Assembly: GCF_027627455.1 (NCBI RefSeq)
Contig: NZ_CP115483.1
Span: 806,001 to 870,000 of the forward strand
Length of the DNA stretch: 64,000 bases
Reading direction: 5' to 3'
DNA from: Sphingobacterium sp. SYP-B4668
Lineage (GTDB): Bacteria; Bacteroidota; Bacteroidia; Sphingobacteriales; Sphingobacteriaceae
A model generated the notes under the pieces. That model made no database searches and was not told where the DNA came from. It saw only the letters and a program-made list of their open reading frames with translations. Position 1 is the first letter of the stretch; every line of letters begins with the position of its first letter. Positions 52,863 to 62,346 of the stretch are shown in pieces. The translations under genes were made by a program, and so were the position numbers.

Positions 52863-53219
52863 AACTGTAAGTAGTTTGTCATAAACTCCTAGTAAGTTGA
52901 GCCAAACAGGGTATAGATATCGAACAAGTGCCAAGACTTTGTGAACAAGTGCTATGCGTTTATGGCAAACTGCTCTGCTTTATCCGACAAGTGCTATGAC
53001 TTTGTGGACAAGTGCTTTGCGTTTGTCGCAAACTGCTATACGTTATCGAATAAGTGCTCTGACTTGGTGGATAAGTGTCGTGCGTTTGTCGCAAACTGCT
53101 ATGCTTTGTCGAAAAAGTGCTATGACTTTGTGAACAAGTGTTGTGAGTTTGTCGTAAACTGCTATGTGTTTGAGCCAACCTACTAGCAGTTTGGCTCAAA
53201 CTACTATGCGTTTTTTGGA
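52863..53219. repeat. Array of about 17 phased, diverged 21-bp units
   Basis: Words of the form AAGTGC or AACTGC recur at 52863, 52884, 52905, 52926, 52947, 52968, 52989, 53010, 53031, 53052, 53073, 53094, 53115, 53136, 53157, then about 53178 and 53199, so the 21-nt spacing is kept over some 350 nt although units differ. Several inner units also show a 63-nt higher-order period (pattern A-B-C repeated). Read on the minus strand the best unit core is AGCAGTTTGCGACAAACGC, which contains the dyad GTTTG/CAAAC. Both strands stay open through most of it, since 21 is a multiple of three. The plus strand gives Cys-rich heptads (KCYDFVN, NCYALSK) without a start. The minus strand gives QTHSSLR-like heptads from an ATG at 53274 (104 codons). 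Whether it is coding is undecided. Confidence 0.9.
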
Positions 53220-53383
53220 ATATCAGGGGCAGAGTCCCATAAAAGACAAAAAGGCTGCCTTTTTTCTTTCGCATTCTTTGGTGTTTATTATTCTTTTTTC
53301 GCTTATAGTGAGGTGCTTTGTTTGTCCTGTTGTTACTGGCTTCGTGAACAGTGGTTTTATTTATGATGTATAGGAAGTCAATT

Positions 53384-55165
53384 TTATTTCTGCGCTATCC
53401 AAATTCGGTTTAGCCAAAGGGTATTGTGGTCTTTGATTTGAAAACTGATCTCATACTCGCCTGCAATTGGGAACTCAAGTAACCCTATGGACTGATCGAC
53501 AAATTCCTGTGTGTAATTGTCCTCATTTGGTTCGGCTACCACTTGACCATTCGGCTTGATTTGAGCGGTGACTTGCTGCTTCCCGTTTGACAAGCGTACA
53601 TCTATTGGAGCTTTCTCGGGATTGTGAGCGGATATGTCGATCATATATTTTCCAGCTTTTGGAATATATATATGCCATGTTAGAGGCTTTGCCTCATTGA
53701 TAAGGGTATGTGTAGGTCGCTTGCCATCATAGCGTACGTGCTTGAAGGGGCTATTGATGGCGTTAGTCCCATTTAGGGAGAAGCCTCCAAAGGTGGACTC
53801 TGCTACGCTTTTCTTGTCGAGTACAATAGGTTCCTCAAAAGTCAAGGCCAAGACAGATACATATCGGTCACTTTGTGTGGGGGGTACCTTGATATGCAAC
53901 AATGGACCCGTCTGTTGATAGGTGAGGGTTTCCCGTCCATTGTCTGTTAGGAGTTCGATCTTTGAGGGGGAGGAGGTGATGCCACTTATTCTCAACGTAT
54001 GGTCTAAGGGCCAGTTAAAGACATGGGCATAGACAATCTGCTTGCCATTGACTATTTTGGTGGTTAGCTTTCCCCAGTCATGTTGATTTGCGCGTAGCTC
54101 CAATCCGGTATTGCCGTAGAGGGCTTCCCCGTTTTTAGTCAACCATGTGCCCATATCTGCCAACCGACTGATGCTTTCATACGGTACGGTACCGTCTGCA
54201 CGGGGACCTATATTGAGAGTGAAGTCACCGTTAAGGCTGACATTGTCGATTAATGACTGGAACAATTGGGACGTAGATTTCCACTCGTTTTCTTGTGCAT
54301 TATATCCCCAGGAGTGGGCTATCGTACCGGGTGTTTCCCAAGGGTGAGTGGTATAAGCGGTTCCAAATTGGTTATCGCCTAATGTCTCAAAATCAATGTT
54401 TTCATTGGTTGCAGGAAGACCTAGTCTGGAATTAATCAAGCAATTGGGCTGTAGCTCCCTGATCAACGTAATGGCTTGCTCCAATTGTTCTTTTTTGAAA
54501 ATGGTCTTTTCATACGGAATCCACATATCAAACCACATGATAGCAATGTCTCCATAGTTGGTCAGCAACTCGCGCAGTTGCGGGAGTGCTTTCTCGGTCC
54601 AGTATTGGTTGAACTGGGCATCTGAAACTCTTCCGGTCAGCTCTTGGTTGTGGTCCCAAGCGTATGGATGCTCCCAATCTATCCAATGGGAATAGTAAAA
54701 GCCCAATTTCATATCGTGCTTACGACAAGCTGCGGCGAGTTCCTTAATTACATCTCTGTCGCTTCCACTTAATTTGGGAAGGCTATAGTTTCCGATTTTG
54801 GTGTCCCAGATAGCTACCCCATCATGATGTTTGGTGGTCATGATGATGTATTTCATGCCTGCCTTTTTGGCAAGAAGTACCCATTCCTCGGGATTAATCT
54901 TATTCCAATCAAAGCGGTGGGCGAGTGTTCCGTATTCTTCCTTGGAAATCCGATTGCGATAGCGGATCCACTCCGCATAGTTATTGACGTAACGTAGTTT
55001 TTCTCCTTTCCAAAGACCTTCAGCACCACTATATAATCCCCAATGGATGAACATGCCGAATCGAGCGTCGGTAAACCAGTCCGTTCTTTTGGGGGTGGTA
55101 TGTTGCGCAATTGTATTGTTTGATAAAAAAGCGATAAAGCAAAGCGTGAATAGTATTTTTCTCAT
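53384..55165 (-). CDS. Alpha-L-fucosidase (GH29)
   Basis: A 593-residue exported GH29 enzyme that removes alpha-linked L-fucose. Signal peptide MRKILFTLCFIAFLSNNTIA; then the TIM barrel with WFTDARFGMFIHWGLYS, YIIMTTKHHDGVAIWDTK, KLGFYYSHWIDWEHP and the nucleophile in IAIMWFDMW (Asp near 216). A C-terminal beta-sandwich (about 350-593) follows, ending with LNRIWIAQK. It lies downstream of a SusD/SusC locus and a small lipoprotein on the same strand and probably supplies the hydrolase of that locus. Confidence 0.93.
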   Translation of the reverse strand: MRKILFTLCFIAFLSNNTIAQHTTPKRTDWFTDARFGMFIHWGLYSGAEGLWKGEKLRYVNNYAEWIRYRNRISKEEYGTLAHRFDWNKINPEEWVLLAKKAGMKYIIMTTKHHDGVAIWDTKIGNYSLPKLSGSDRDVIKELAAACRKHDMKLGFYYSHWIDWEHPYAWDHNQELTGRVSDAQFNQYWTEKALPQLRELLTNYGDIAIMWFDMWIPYEKTIFKKEQLEQAITLIRELQPNCLINSRLGLPATNENIDFETLGDNQFGTAYTTHPWETPGTIAHSWGYNAQENEWKSTSQLFQSLIDNVSLNGDFTLNIGPRADGTVPYESISRLADMGTWLTKNGEALYGNTGLELRANQHDWGKLTTKIVNGKQIVYAHVFNWPLDHTLRISGITSSPSKIELLTDNGRETLTYQQTGPLLHIKVPPTQSDRYVSVLALTFEEPIVLDKKSVAESTFGGFSLNGTNAINSPFKHVRYDGKRPTHTLINEAKPLTWHIYIPKAGKYMIDISAHNPEKAPIDVRLSNGKQQVTAQIKPNGQVVAEPNEDNYTQEFVDQSIGLLEFPIAGEYEISFQIKDHNTLWLNRIWIAQK

Positions 55166-55329
55166 ATCGTATTAGACTTGCTTTAAAACTACACAAATTA
55201 AATTTTCAAAACGATAGTAATGAAAATTGACGAAAGCTATATACAGGTATCCTGTTAATGTGTTTATCACCTAACTTTACGACAGGGAGATTGATGCGGG
55301 AGACGGCTTTGGCTACTCTATGGTGATAC

Positions 55330-55743
55330 CTATGGAGCGAGTACCTTTTTCAAATCGTAGGTATAGGTGTTTTCATTAATAGAGGGTCTTTTTAGGGTTA
55401 AGTTGTCTCCCTTTTTATTAAAATTAAAAGTACCATTCATGATCAGTGCCCCATCAAAGTCGGTTGTCCAAAAATTAGTGTCCTCAAAGATGATTTGTTG
55501 TTCTTCGATATGGTTAGTGCCCGATCCACCGGCGGGAAACCTGTTTGGATTTCCACTGCAGGAGAAATGACCATCTTTAAGCCTTAATGTAACTTCTCCC
55601 TTCATTGTTTTGTCTTGATCTTTGTAGTAAACGGTAAAAGCTCCGGCATAATCGCTATCTAAATGTTTGAGTTCAATTTTTTCTTTTGAGCAAGAGGATA
55701 ATACAAATGCTAAGAATAGAAACATTGTGGTTATAACTTTCAT
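55330..55743 (-). CDS. Small lipoprotein, function unknown
   Basis: A 137-residue predicted lipoprotein: signal MKVITTMFLFLAFVLSS with lipobox cysteine C18, then a beta-rich domain (SDYAGAFTVYYKDQDKTMKG, GTFNFNKKGDNLTLKRP) of the type seen in lipocalin-like small Bacteroidota lipoproteins. I do not recognise a named family. It lies between SusD and the fucosidase gene, behind the SusD terminator, so it may be expressed from its own promoter together with the fucosidase. Confidence 0.7.
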   Translation of the reverse strand: MKVITTMFLFLAFVLSSCSKEKIELKHLDSDYAGAFTVYYKDQDKTMKGEVTLRLKDGHFSCSGNPNRFPAGGSGTNHIEEQQIIFEDTNFWTTDFDGALIMNGTFNFNKKGDNLTLKRPSINENTYTYDLKKVLAP

Positions 55744-55828
55744 AATTTTGATTTGTAAGAGTAAACGAGCCGATACAAGTTTTTGCTACAAGGAAAGGTG
55801 TATGATGAGTAACTAGTGCTCTAAATAA

Positions 55829-55861
55829 AAATCCCCGGTACGATTTTCGTACCGGGGATTT
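55829..55861 (-). terminator. Terminator after the second SusD gene
   Basis: AAATCCCCGGTACGA (55829-55843) and TCGTACCGGGGATTT (55847-55861) form a perfect 15-bp stem with a TTT loop. On the minus strand TTTTATTTAG follows. It begins 20 nt after the SusD stop. Confidence 0.92.
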
Positions 55862-55880
55862 CTGTTATTAGTAAAAAAAC

Positions 55881-57788
55881 TTAGTTTTTCTTAGCCCACC
55901 AAAGCGGGGTAAGGACTTTGTCCTCTCCTCCGAGTAGTGAAACTGCCTCTTGATAGTTTGTCGGATCTGCATCTCTGAAGGATGACGGAAATGGTAAACG
56001 CTGTGGATAGAATTTAATACTATTCGTTTTGTAATTTCCAGAATTTAGATCAGGCAGGTTCGGTAGTGCATTTTCAATTGCAGGATTCTCAAAGAATGGC
56101 AAACCTAGTCTTCTGTGATCGTTCCAAGATTCCAAAGGTAACCAAGGAAGATTGGCGATATACTTTTGAGTAATGATTTTGGTCAATGCATCATTGCGGA
56201 CACTACCATTTTTGTAAATTGTGTTTACGGGATAATTGATAGTGGTTGTTCCGCTACTTCCAGTATATCCATCTACATAATTCATAATATAGCCACTTGT
56301 TGGCTCTGCTGTATGCGCAAAGTTTACCGATGTTCCGATACGATTATAATCTGATGAATTCAAATAATCTCCCGCATATTGAGATACGCCCCAATATTCG
56401 AAATTGGCTTTAATACCATTTTCGTAGGCTGCTTGTGCAGTAGTACCTGTAGCCCATCCTCTAATCGCTGCCTCGGCTAATAAGAAATAGGACTCCCAGT
56501 TAGCGAAGAAAATACGACTATTGGTACTAGCTCTAAACTGTTGCCCCAGAGCAGGTACCTTACCAACTAAGGTAGTCCTAAGCCTGTTGTTGGTGCCTTT
56601 TACAGCCCAATCTCCCAGTGAGAATGCATTCCAGGTATATTTGGTATTCACAGCAATTTTAGTACTTCCATTTACCAATGTATCCACATTTGTCGATGCA
56701 TCTTTAGTATAGGTAGGGTACAGAGAATAATTTGAATTTGAAAAATCACCAGGGATGAAGAATGCCTTGTATGCCCGAGGGTCAATTTTGTTTGGTAGGC
56801 CATCCAGCCAATATCCTGCTGAAGGGTCATTGGTCATTGTGGTAAATTGATTGGCATAACGCTTTCCAATGTAATCTTGAGCTTTGATTGAGGAGACAAG
56901 TTCCGGTTGAACAAGAGTCTTGGACTCAATACCTCCTAGACCAATAAATAGATTATTTAAAGTAGCTGAAAGGGTTTGAGAGTTCCACTCCCGACTCATT
57001 ACACCAGATAAAGGATCCCAGCCTTCGCGCTCAGCGATGGTGAAATTTTGACTCGTATTGGTGATAAATAAATTGGTTGCTACAGCAGCTTCAAATTCGC
57101 TTTGTGCTTTTTCGGCATCAACTTCGGATAGACGCATAGCAAGTCTCATGCGCATAGAGTTGGCATAACGTAACCAATTGTCATATTTGAACCCAAAGGC
57201 GCGATCGAATTTTACAACATCTTCAGGAATTTTGACATCTTTGTTTATTTTCGAAATCGCATCTTTCAACTCCTCAAATAAGAAGTAGTATACATCTTGT
57301 ACGGATTTATATTTTGGATTTTCACCCGTAGCGAAATCTAATGGCATAGGACCGAAATTATCTGCAGCTTCGCTGATTAGGTATGCACGCCAAATGCGGG
57401 TGATTTGTACGATATTGTTGGTGTAGTCTTTGGCCGTTCCAGCTGTAATTTCGTTGTTGGCAATTTCTATCCCTTTACTTGCATTTTTAATCCACTCTGC
57501 AGAATATCGATAGTATTCTTTCGAATAGTCATCGTTTACTGTTCCTAGTGCTAGACCATTGGTCATGTGTTGCCTTCCCGCCGTTTTCCAGTCGAGCACA
57601 AAGATGCGCTCTGCGATGTTAGGGTCTTGTTGTGCTCCTGTTAGTGAGTTATTGAAGAAATATTCTATTTTAGCCTGTGTGTCGTTGGCTTTCAGTGGGT
57701 CAACGTTCATGTCCTCAAACTTGGAACAAGAGGTGATTGTGCCCCCTAACAATAACGCTATTCCTATTTTTGATATGAAATTTTTCAT
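55881..57788 (-). CDS. SusD-like lipoprotein (SusD-like_2 group)
   Basis: A 635-residue surface lipoprotein with lipobox TITSC (C21) and the features of the second SusD-like group: FEDMNVDPLKANDTQAKIEY, QITRIWRAYLISEAADNFGP, YANSMRMRLAMRLSEVD and the C-terminal LPFFENPAIENALPNLPDLN and LTPLWWAKKN. It binds oligosaccharide or peptide ligands for the SusC barrel encoded 20 nt upstream. A close paralogue lies at the right edge of the window (62941-64000). Confidence 0.92.
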   Translation of the reverse strand: MKNFISKIGIALLLGGTITSCSKFEDMNVDPLKANDTQAKIEYFFNNSLTGAQQDPNIAERIFVLDWKTAGRQHMTNGLALGTVNDDYSKEYYRYSAEWIKNASKGIEIANNEITAGTAKDYTNNIVQITRIWRAYLISEAADNFGPMPLDFATGENPKYKSVQDVYYFLFEELKDAISKINKDVKIPEDVVKFDRAFGFKYDNWLRYANSMRMRLAMRLSEVDAEKAQSEFEAAVATNLFITNTSQNFTIAEREGWDPLSGVMSREWNSQTLSATLNNLFIGLGGIESKTLVQPELVSSIKAQDYIGKRYANQFTTMTNDPSAGYWLDGLPNKIDPRAYKAFFIPGDFSNSNYSLYPTYTKDASTNVDTLVNGSTKIAVNTKYTWNAFSLGDWAVKGTNNRLRTTLVGKVPALGQQFRASTNSRIFFANWESYFLLAEAAIRGWATGTTAQAAYENGIKANFEYWGVSQYAGDYLNSSDYNRIGTSVNFAHTAEPTSGYIMNYVDGYTGSSGTTTINYPVNTIYKNGSVRNDALTKIITQKYIANLPWLPLESWNDHRRLGLPFFENPAIENALPNLPDLNSGNYKTNSIKFYPQRLPFPSSFRDADPTNYQEAVSLLGGEDKVLTPLWWAKKN

Positions 57789-57808
57789 GTTTTGTCTTGA
57801 TTAGCTAA

Positions 57809-60800
57809 TTAAAACCCTAATGTTAAATTGAAGAAGAATGATCTAGAGGTTGGTGTAGAGAAATTCTCGAAGCCAGTGGCATTGGAGTTTACTGCGAATA
57901 CCGATTCTGGATCGACTCCGTTGCCGTAACTTTTGATCATCCAAACATTGTTGGCTGTGAAGCTTAATTTAGCACGTTGAATGATGCTGTTGTTCAGGAT
58001 TGACTGAGGGAAATTGTAACTTAAAGTCACATTTCTAAGACGAATATTAGTGGCATCGTAAACATTGGCCTCACCTATACCGTAATTACCAGACGTAGTG
58101 GTTACTTGTGTCCAGTATAATTGTTGTGTTGTCTCGTTTGTGTTTTTTTGATAGCCTCCGTTTGACGAAATAACACCGTCCACAACAAATGCATCCCGAC
58201 TTCCATTAGGGGCAGTCACTGCTGCACTACCATTCGCTTGTAAATTTAGGTTTGTACCCGAGAAGAATTCTCCACCAAAGCGGCCATCGACCAAGAAGTT
58301 TAATCCGAAGTTTTTATATGAAAAGTTATTTGACCAACCCACTAGTGCCTTGGGGGCTTGATTCCCTAATTTATGAATACCACTGGCAGCCTGAGGAAGT
58401 CCATTTCCATTTAAGATGAGCTGTCCGTTGAATTCGCTGTTTGAGTCTTCTACTCTCAAAAATTTGGTGCCATAAATATCACCATAAAGCCCCCCTTCAA
58501 TTGCCCGAATTGAAACGTTGTCATATGAACCTAAGGGATACATATCGACACCTTCGGTCAAACGAACAATTTTGTTGGTATTTTTAGAGAAGTTTACGCT
58601 TGTTGTCCAGTTTAGCTTGTCTGGATTATTTAAGATTCTTCCGTCCAGTACGATTTCAATTCCTGAGTTTTGGATATTTCCTGCGTTTATTTTTTCTTTC
58701 TCATAACCGCTATATGGGTTTTTTGGCAGGTCTATTAGCTGATTGGTCGCATTTGTCTTGTACCAAGCAAAATCCAACCCTAATCTATTTTGAAAGAAGC
58801 GAGCATCAAATCCAAATTCGGTCGTCTTGATGAGTTCACTCAAGATATCTGGACTGTATTTTGTATTGGCCATACCGGCTGTGGTATTTGAATTAGGATC
58901 CTTACCAATACTGTATACATTGTAAAGCTGGAATGCTGGAAGGTCGTTGCCAACCTCTGCATACGATCCTCTAAGTTTAGCAAAAGATAACCAAGATGGC
59001 AATGTACCTCCATTTTTAGCAATCATATCTGATACTACCCATGATGCACTAACTGATGGATAAAAGAATGATCTATTGTTTAATCCCAACGCTGAGGACC
59101 AATCGTTTCGTCCAGTAACATTAATGAAGACATAATTGTCATAGTTGATTTCAGCCGTGGCATAAAGCGAATTGATTTGTTTTTGAAGAAGAGTCTGTTC
59201 GATACTTGGTCTTGATTTACTGTTGTTTATATAGAACAAATTTGGAACTTCTAAATCTCCAGTGCTTGCATCGATACCAGTAGACCTAGTTTTCATGATT
59301 TGACCAAACAAGGAAACAGCGCCGCCCCATTTTCCAACTAATTCATCTTTTCGAGCATTGACTGCTAATGTGAAATTATTTTCAAAGAATGTGTTTTTTC
59401 CAAGCCCATAGTTTCCTGGAGTGGTTAAAGGGCTACCAGCGTAGGTCTTATTTTCATAGTTGGTGGTATATTGATCGCGACCAAAACGAGCTTCAGCGTC
59501 TAACCAGTCGTTAAACTTGTACTTTAGATTACCGTTCATAATGAAACGGTCACGAATATCTTGGTTTAACCGATATTTTTCTAACCAATATGGATTAACG
59601 GAATTGGTAGTGCCATACCATGCCATATTCCCTTGTGGTGTGATAGGGTTACTAAAGTCTAAGATATTCAATGATCTTGGCATGGAGAATAACGTCCGGT
59701 ATGCATTTGAATTGTTTTGGCCAGAGATTGGTCGATTTTTTGTGTTCATGTTCATATACTGAACTTTCACGTCTGTCGTCCAACGCTTATCCGGACCGAA
59801 GGAGGTGTTCACCTTGGTCATCAAATTTATCCGTTCTAAGGATGATCCCGGTATTTTGCTTTGATCATTTAGGTAAGTGGCAGATGTATAGATGTTTGTA
59901 TTCTCTCCAATTTGTTGTTGAAAGGCGAGGTTTTGGGTATGATTGATACCGGTATTGAAGTAATTCCCAATATTGTCAAATGGCTTACCTGTAATTTTTT
60001 CACCCCAGTTCTCCGTACTGGTTGGATTACTAGCCCCATCTTTACCTTGACCAAAGTTATTTTGGAGTTCGGGAGTCATGAACAATGTTTCTAATCCAAG
60101 GGTTGACGAATAGGTAATGCCTGCACCTTTCTGTGCTTTTCCAGATTTAGTGGTAATCACAATGGCACCGTTTCCAGCGCGTGAACCGTATAATGCCGAG
60201 GCTGCACCGCCCTTTAATACTGACATACTTTCGATATCTTCGGGATTAATATCTCCTAAACCGCCTCCCATGTCTGTTCCAGGATTCCACATGTCATTAT
60301 TTTTTGTTCCAAGAAAATTGTTCAAAGGAACTCCATCAACGATGATTAGTGGCTGGTTGTCTCCCGTTAAAGAATTATTACCGCGTAAAGTAATCTTTGT
60401 GGAGGATGCAGGGCCGTTGCTTCCTTTGATAACCTGTAGTCCAGAAACCTTTCCAACCAATGCATTGGCAATGTTTGTTTCTTTTGCTTCTAACAATTGT
60501 TCGGATTTGACTTCTTGGAATGAGTACCCTAAGGTTTTCTTTTCTCTTTTTATACCCATTGCCGTCACTACTACTTCACCTAAAGCACTTGCATCTTGCT
60601 GTAGCGTTACATTTAACGTTTTAGCGGTGGTAGCTGAAATCTCTTGAGATGTATACCCCACTATGGAGAATCGTAGTGTTTCTCCAGCATTTACTTGAAT
60701 GGAATAGGTCCCGTCGATATCTGTCTGGGTACCTCTCGAAGTCCCTTTGACCGCTACGGTAACACCGGCTACGGCACCTTGGGCATCTGTTACTTTTCCA

Positions 60801-60886
60801 GTAACAGTCTGCTGTGCTATTGCAGCTGATATCGAAAAGAACGATATCATTAGCACCATGCAGCATGTTTGATAGAATTGTTTCAT
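57809..60886 (-). CDS. SusC/RagA family TonB-dependent transporter
   Basis: A 1025-residue outer-membrane transporter: signal peptide to AIAQ, a carboxypeptidase-regulatory-like domain (TVTGKVTDAQGAVAGVTVAV), the TonB box region GEVVVTAMGIKREKKTLGYS, the plug (ANALVGKVSGLQVIKGSNG) and a beta barrel ending SRSFFFNLTLGF with a C-terminal aromatic. No STN domain, so it does not signal through FecR, in contrast to the SusC at 47105-50470. It is 12 nt downstream of the ROK gene and 20 nt upstream of SusD, forming one operon. Confidence 0.93.
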   Translation of the reverse strand: MKQFYQTCCMVLMISFFSISAAIAQQTVTGKVTDAQGAVAGVTVAVKGTSRGTQTDIDGTYSIQVNAGETLRFSIVGYTSQEISATTAKTLNVTLQQDASALGEVVVTAMGIKREKKTLGYSFQEVKSEQLLEAKETNIANALVGKVSGLQVIKGSNGPASSTKITLRGNNSLTGDNQPLIIVDGVPLNNFLGTKNNDMWNPGTDMGGGLGDINPEDIESMSVLKGGAASALYGSRAGNGAIVITTKSGKAQKGAGITYSSTLGLETLFMTPELQNNFGQGKDGASNPTSTENWGEKITGKPFDNIGNYFNTGINHTQNLAFQQQIGENTNIYTSATYLNDQSKIPGSSLERINLMTKVNTSFGPDKRWTTDVKVQYMNMNTKNRPISGQNNSNAYRTLFSMPRSLNILDFSNPITPQGNMAWYGTTNSVNPYWLEKYRLNQDIRDRFIMNGNLKYKFNDWLDAEARFGRDQYTTNYENKTYAGSPLTTPGNYGLGKNTFFENNFTLAVNARKDELVGKWGGAVSLFGQIMKTRSTGIDASTGDLEVPNLFYINNSKSRPSIEQTLLQKQINSLYATAEINYDNYVFINVTGRNDWSSALGLNNRSFFYPSVSASWVVSDMIAKNGGTLPSWLSFAKLRGSYAEVGNDLPAFQLYNVYSIGKDPNSNTTAGMANTKYSPDILSELIKTTEFGFDARFFQNRLGLDFAWYKTNATNQLIDLPKNPYSGYEKEKINAGNIQNSGIEIVLDGRILNNPDKLNWTTSVNFSKNTNKIVRLTEGVDMYPLGSYDNVSIRAIEGGLYGDIYGTKFLRVEDSNSEFNGQLILNGNGLPQAASGIHKLGNQAPKALVGWSNNFSYKNFGLNFLVDGRFGGEFFSGTNLNLQANGSAAVTAPNGSRDAFVVDGVISSNGGYQKNTNETTQQLYWTQVTTTSGNYGIGEANVYDATNIRLRNVTLSYNFPQSILNNSIIQRAKLSFTANNVWMIKSYGNGVDPESVFAVNSNATGFENFSTPTSRSFFFNLTLGF

Positions 60887-60898
60887 TTTATTGATGAT

Positions 60899-62101
60899 TT
60901 AATTAAGGTTTACAAATTTGGATAATGAATATTCGAACACGATTGAGGCGGTACCGATAAGCTGGGCGTCTTTCGTGTCGGATATCTCGATGTGGGTCTT
61001 GTTGGCAATTCTGGGAATACAGAATTCATTAACAGCGGTCTGAATCTGTGGCATAAGGATGTTGCCCGCCTGAGCGCCTCTACCACTGATGATGATTTTC
61101 TCTGGATTCATGATGTGTATCAAAGTGGCGACGCCTTTGCCCAGCATATACCCCGCTCTGCTTAAAGCCGAAATGGCGAGCTGGTCGCCATTTTGAGCAG
61201 TGGAAAATAAAGCCTCCGTGGAAACAAGTTGCTCTGTAAGATGGGCCAATTGTAAAACGGACTTTTCTCCAGCAATGAGTTTTTCTTTCACATCCTCAAC
61301 AGTGGCAAGTAACGAAGCTTCTACTTCAAGGCACCCCCGTTTTCCACAAGAGCATAGCTTGCCACTATCAGAAAGCGGAATATGACTGAACTCTCCAGCG
61401 TAACCACTATAGCCTCTAAAAAGGTTGCCATCTACAATAATGCCTAACCCTACACCCCAACTCATATTGATGACCAGCGCATGGGAAATATCTTTTGCCT
61501 TGCCAAAATTTTGCTCGGCAATGGCTATGGCTGTCGAGTCGTTCTCGATGTAGGTAGGGATTTTGAAAACAGCTTCCAGTTGTTTCTTAATGTTGAATAA
61601 TTTGCAACTACTGTCTTTGAAAGAACCATTCGTACCGGTAACATTATCTACAAAGCCTGGCATACTAACTCCTATCCCTAGTATGCTAGATTTCGGATGT
61701 TGATGGTCAGAGAGCGTATTTTCTATTAACTTGACAATATTCTCAAAAGCTGTATCCCCATTATCAAGCGGATTTTCTATCGTTTGCTTTGACGTGACTT
61801 CCTTGTTATGGAGGTCATAAACAACTGCTGAGCTATAGTGTTGATCTAAGGCAACGGTCACTATATAACAATTCAGCTCACTGTTGATGGTATAATGAAT
61901 AGCTCGTCGCCCCCCAGTGGATGGTGCTAGACCTTCTTCGGAGATATGTTTTGATACAAGTAACTCATTAATAATCTTTGTGATGCTGGGGATGCTTTTT
62001 GATGTCAAGATACTTAAGTCCGCAATAGTATAAGTTCCATTGTAGTATAACAAGTCTAGAACAAGCTCTTTAAGGCCCAAAATGGTCTTCTCCATATGCA
62101 T
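60899..62101 (-). CDS. ROK-family transcriptional repressor
   Basis: A 400-residue NagC/XylR-type protein: an N-terminal winged helix (about 15-70, SKSIPSITKIINELLVSKHI) and a sugar-kinase-like ROK domain. The zinc site is seen as CSCGKRGCLEVEAS, with the histidine in GEFSHIPLSD; GVSMPGFVDN and the phosphate loop NMSWGVGLGIIVDG are also present. Having the DNA-binding domain, it acts as a sugar-responsive regulator rather than a kinase. It is the first gene of the operon ROK-SusC-SusD, so it likely controls its own locus; a fucose-related or other intracellular sugar is the probable signal. GTG/ATG choice: ATG 62101, or ATG six bases downstream. Confidence 0.9.
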   Translation of the reverse strand: MHMEKTILGLKELVLDLLYYNGTYTIADLSILTSKSIPSITKIINELLVSKHISEEGLAPSTGGRRAIHYTINSELNCYIVTVALDQHYSSAVVYDLHNKEVTSKQTIENPLDNGDTAFENIVKLIENTLSDHQHPKSSILGIGVSMPGFVDNVTGTNGSFKDSSCKLFNIKKQLEAVFKIPTYIENDSTAIAIAEQNFGKAKDISHALVINMSWGVGLGIIVDGNLFRGYSGYAGEFSHIPLSDSGKLCSCGKRGCLEVEASLLATVEDVKEKLIAGEKSVLQLAHLTEQLVSTEALFSTAQNGDQLAISALSRAGYMLGKGVATLIHIMNPEKIIISGRGAQAGNILMPQIQTAVNEFCIPRIANKTHIEISDTKDAQLIGTASIVFEYSLSKFVNLN

Positions 62102-62346
62102 TGATTATTAACCTAATATAGATTTGGCATTAAAGGTATGTTAAAAAGATATAAACTTCAAATACTTTTTAAAATTTAGCAAAAAGTAATGTAATTTATT
62201 CTTGTTAAATTTAAAATAAGTCCTATTGTTTGAGTAGATTTTATTAAGTGAGTGGATGAATAACTATCACTAGACTTAGATTGAACAAAATATCTGCCCC
62301 TGTAGCGTTCAATCTGGGTATGCCGTTACCTAATAAACCTACAAAG

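Noticed and set aside
52941..53186. Plus-strand gene for a Cys-rich heptad protein
   Set aside because: It would start at a GTG inside the array, has no ribosome-binding site, and the frame is open simply because the period is a multiple of three. Kept only as a possibility in the array entry.
52863..53219. CRISPR array
   Set aside because: Units follow each other without unique spacers, the period is 21 nt, repeats are not identical, and no cas gene is near.
52960..53274. Minus-strand 104-codon gene across the array
   Set aside because: It has an ATG, but low-complexity Ser/Thr/Gln/His heptads and no clear promoter; not listed as a gene although it is described with the array.
62281..62346. 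Longer N-terminus of the lipoprotein from a TTG start
   Set aside because: The added residues precede a complete signal peptide with lipobox, which must be N-terminal.
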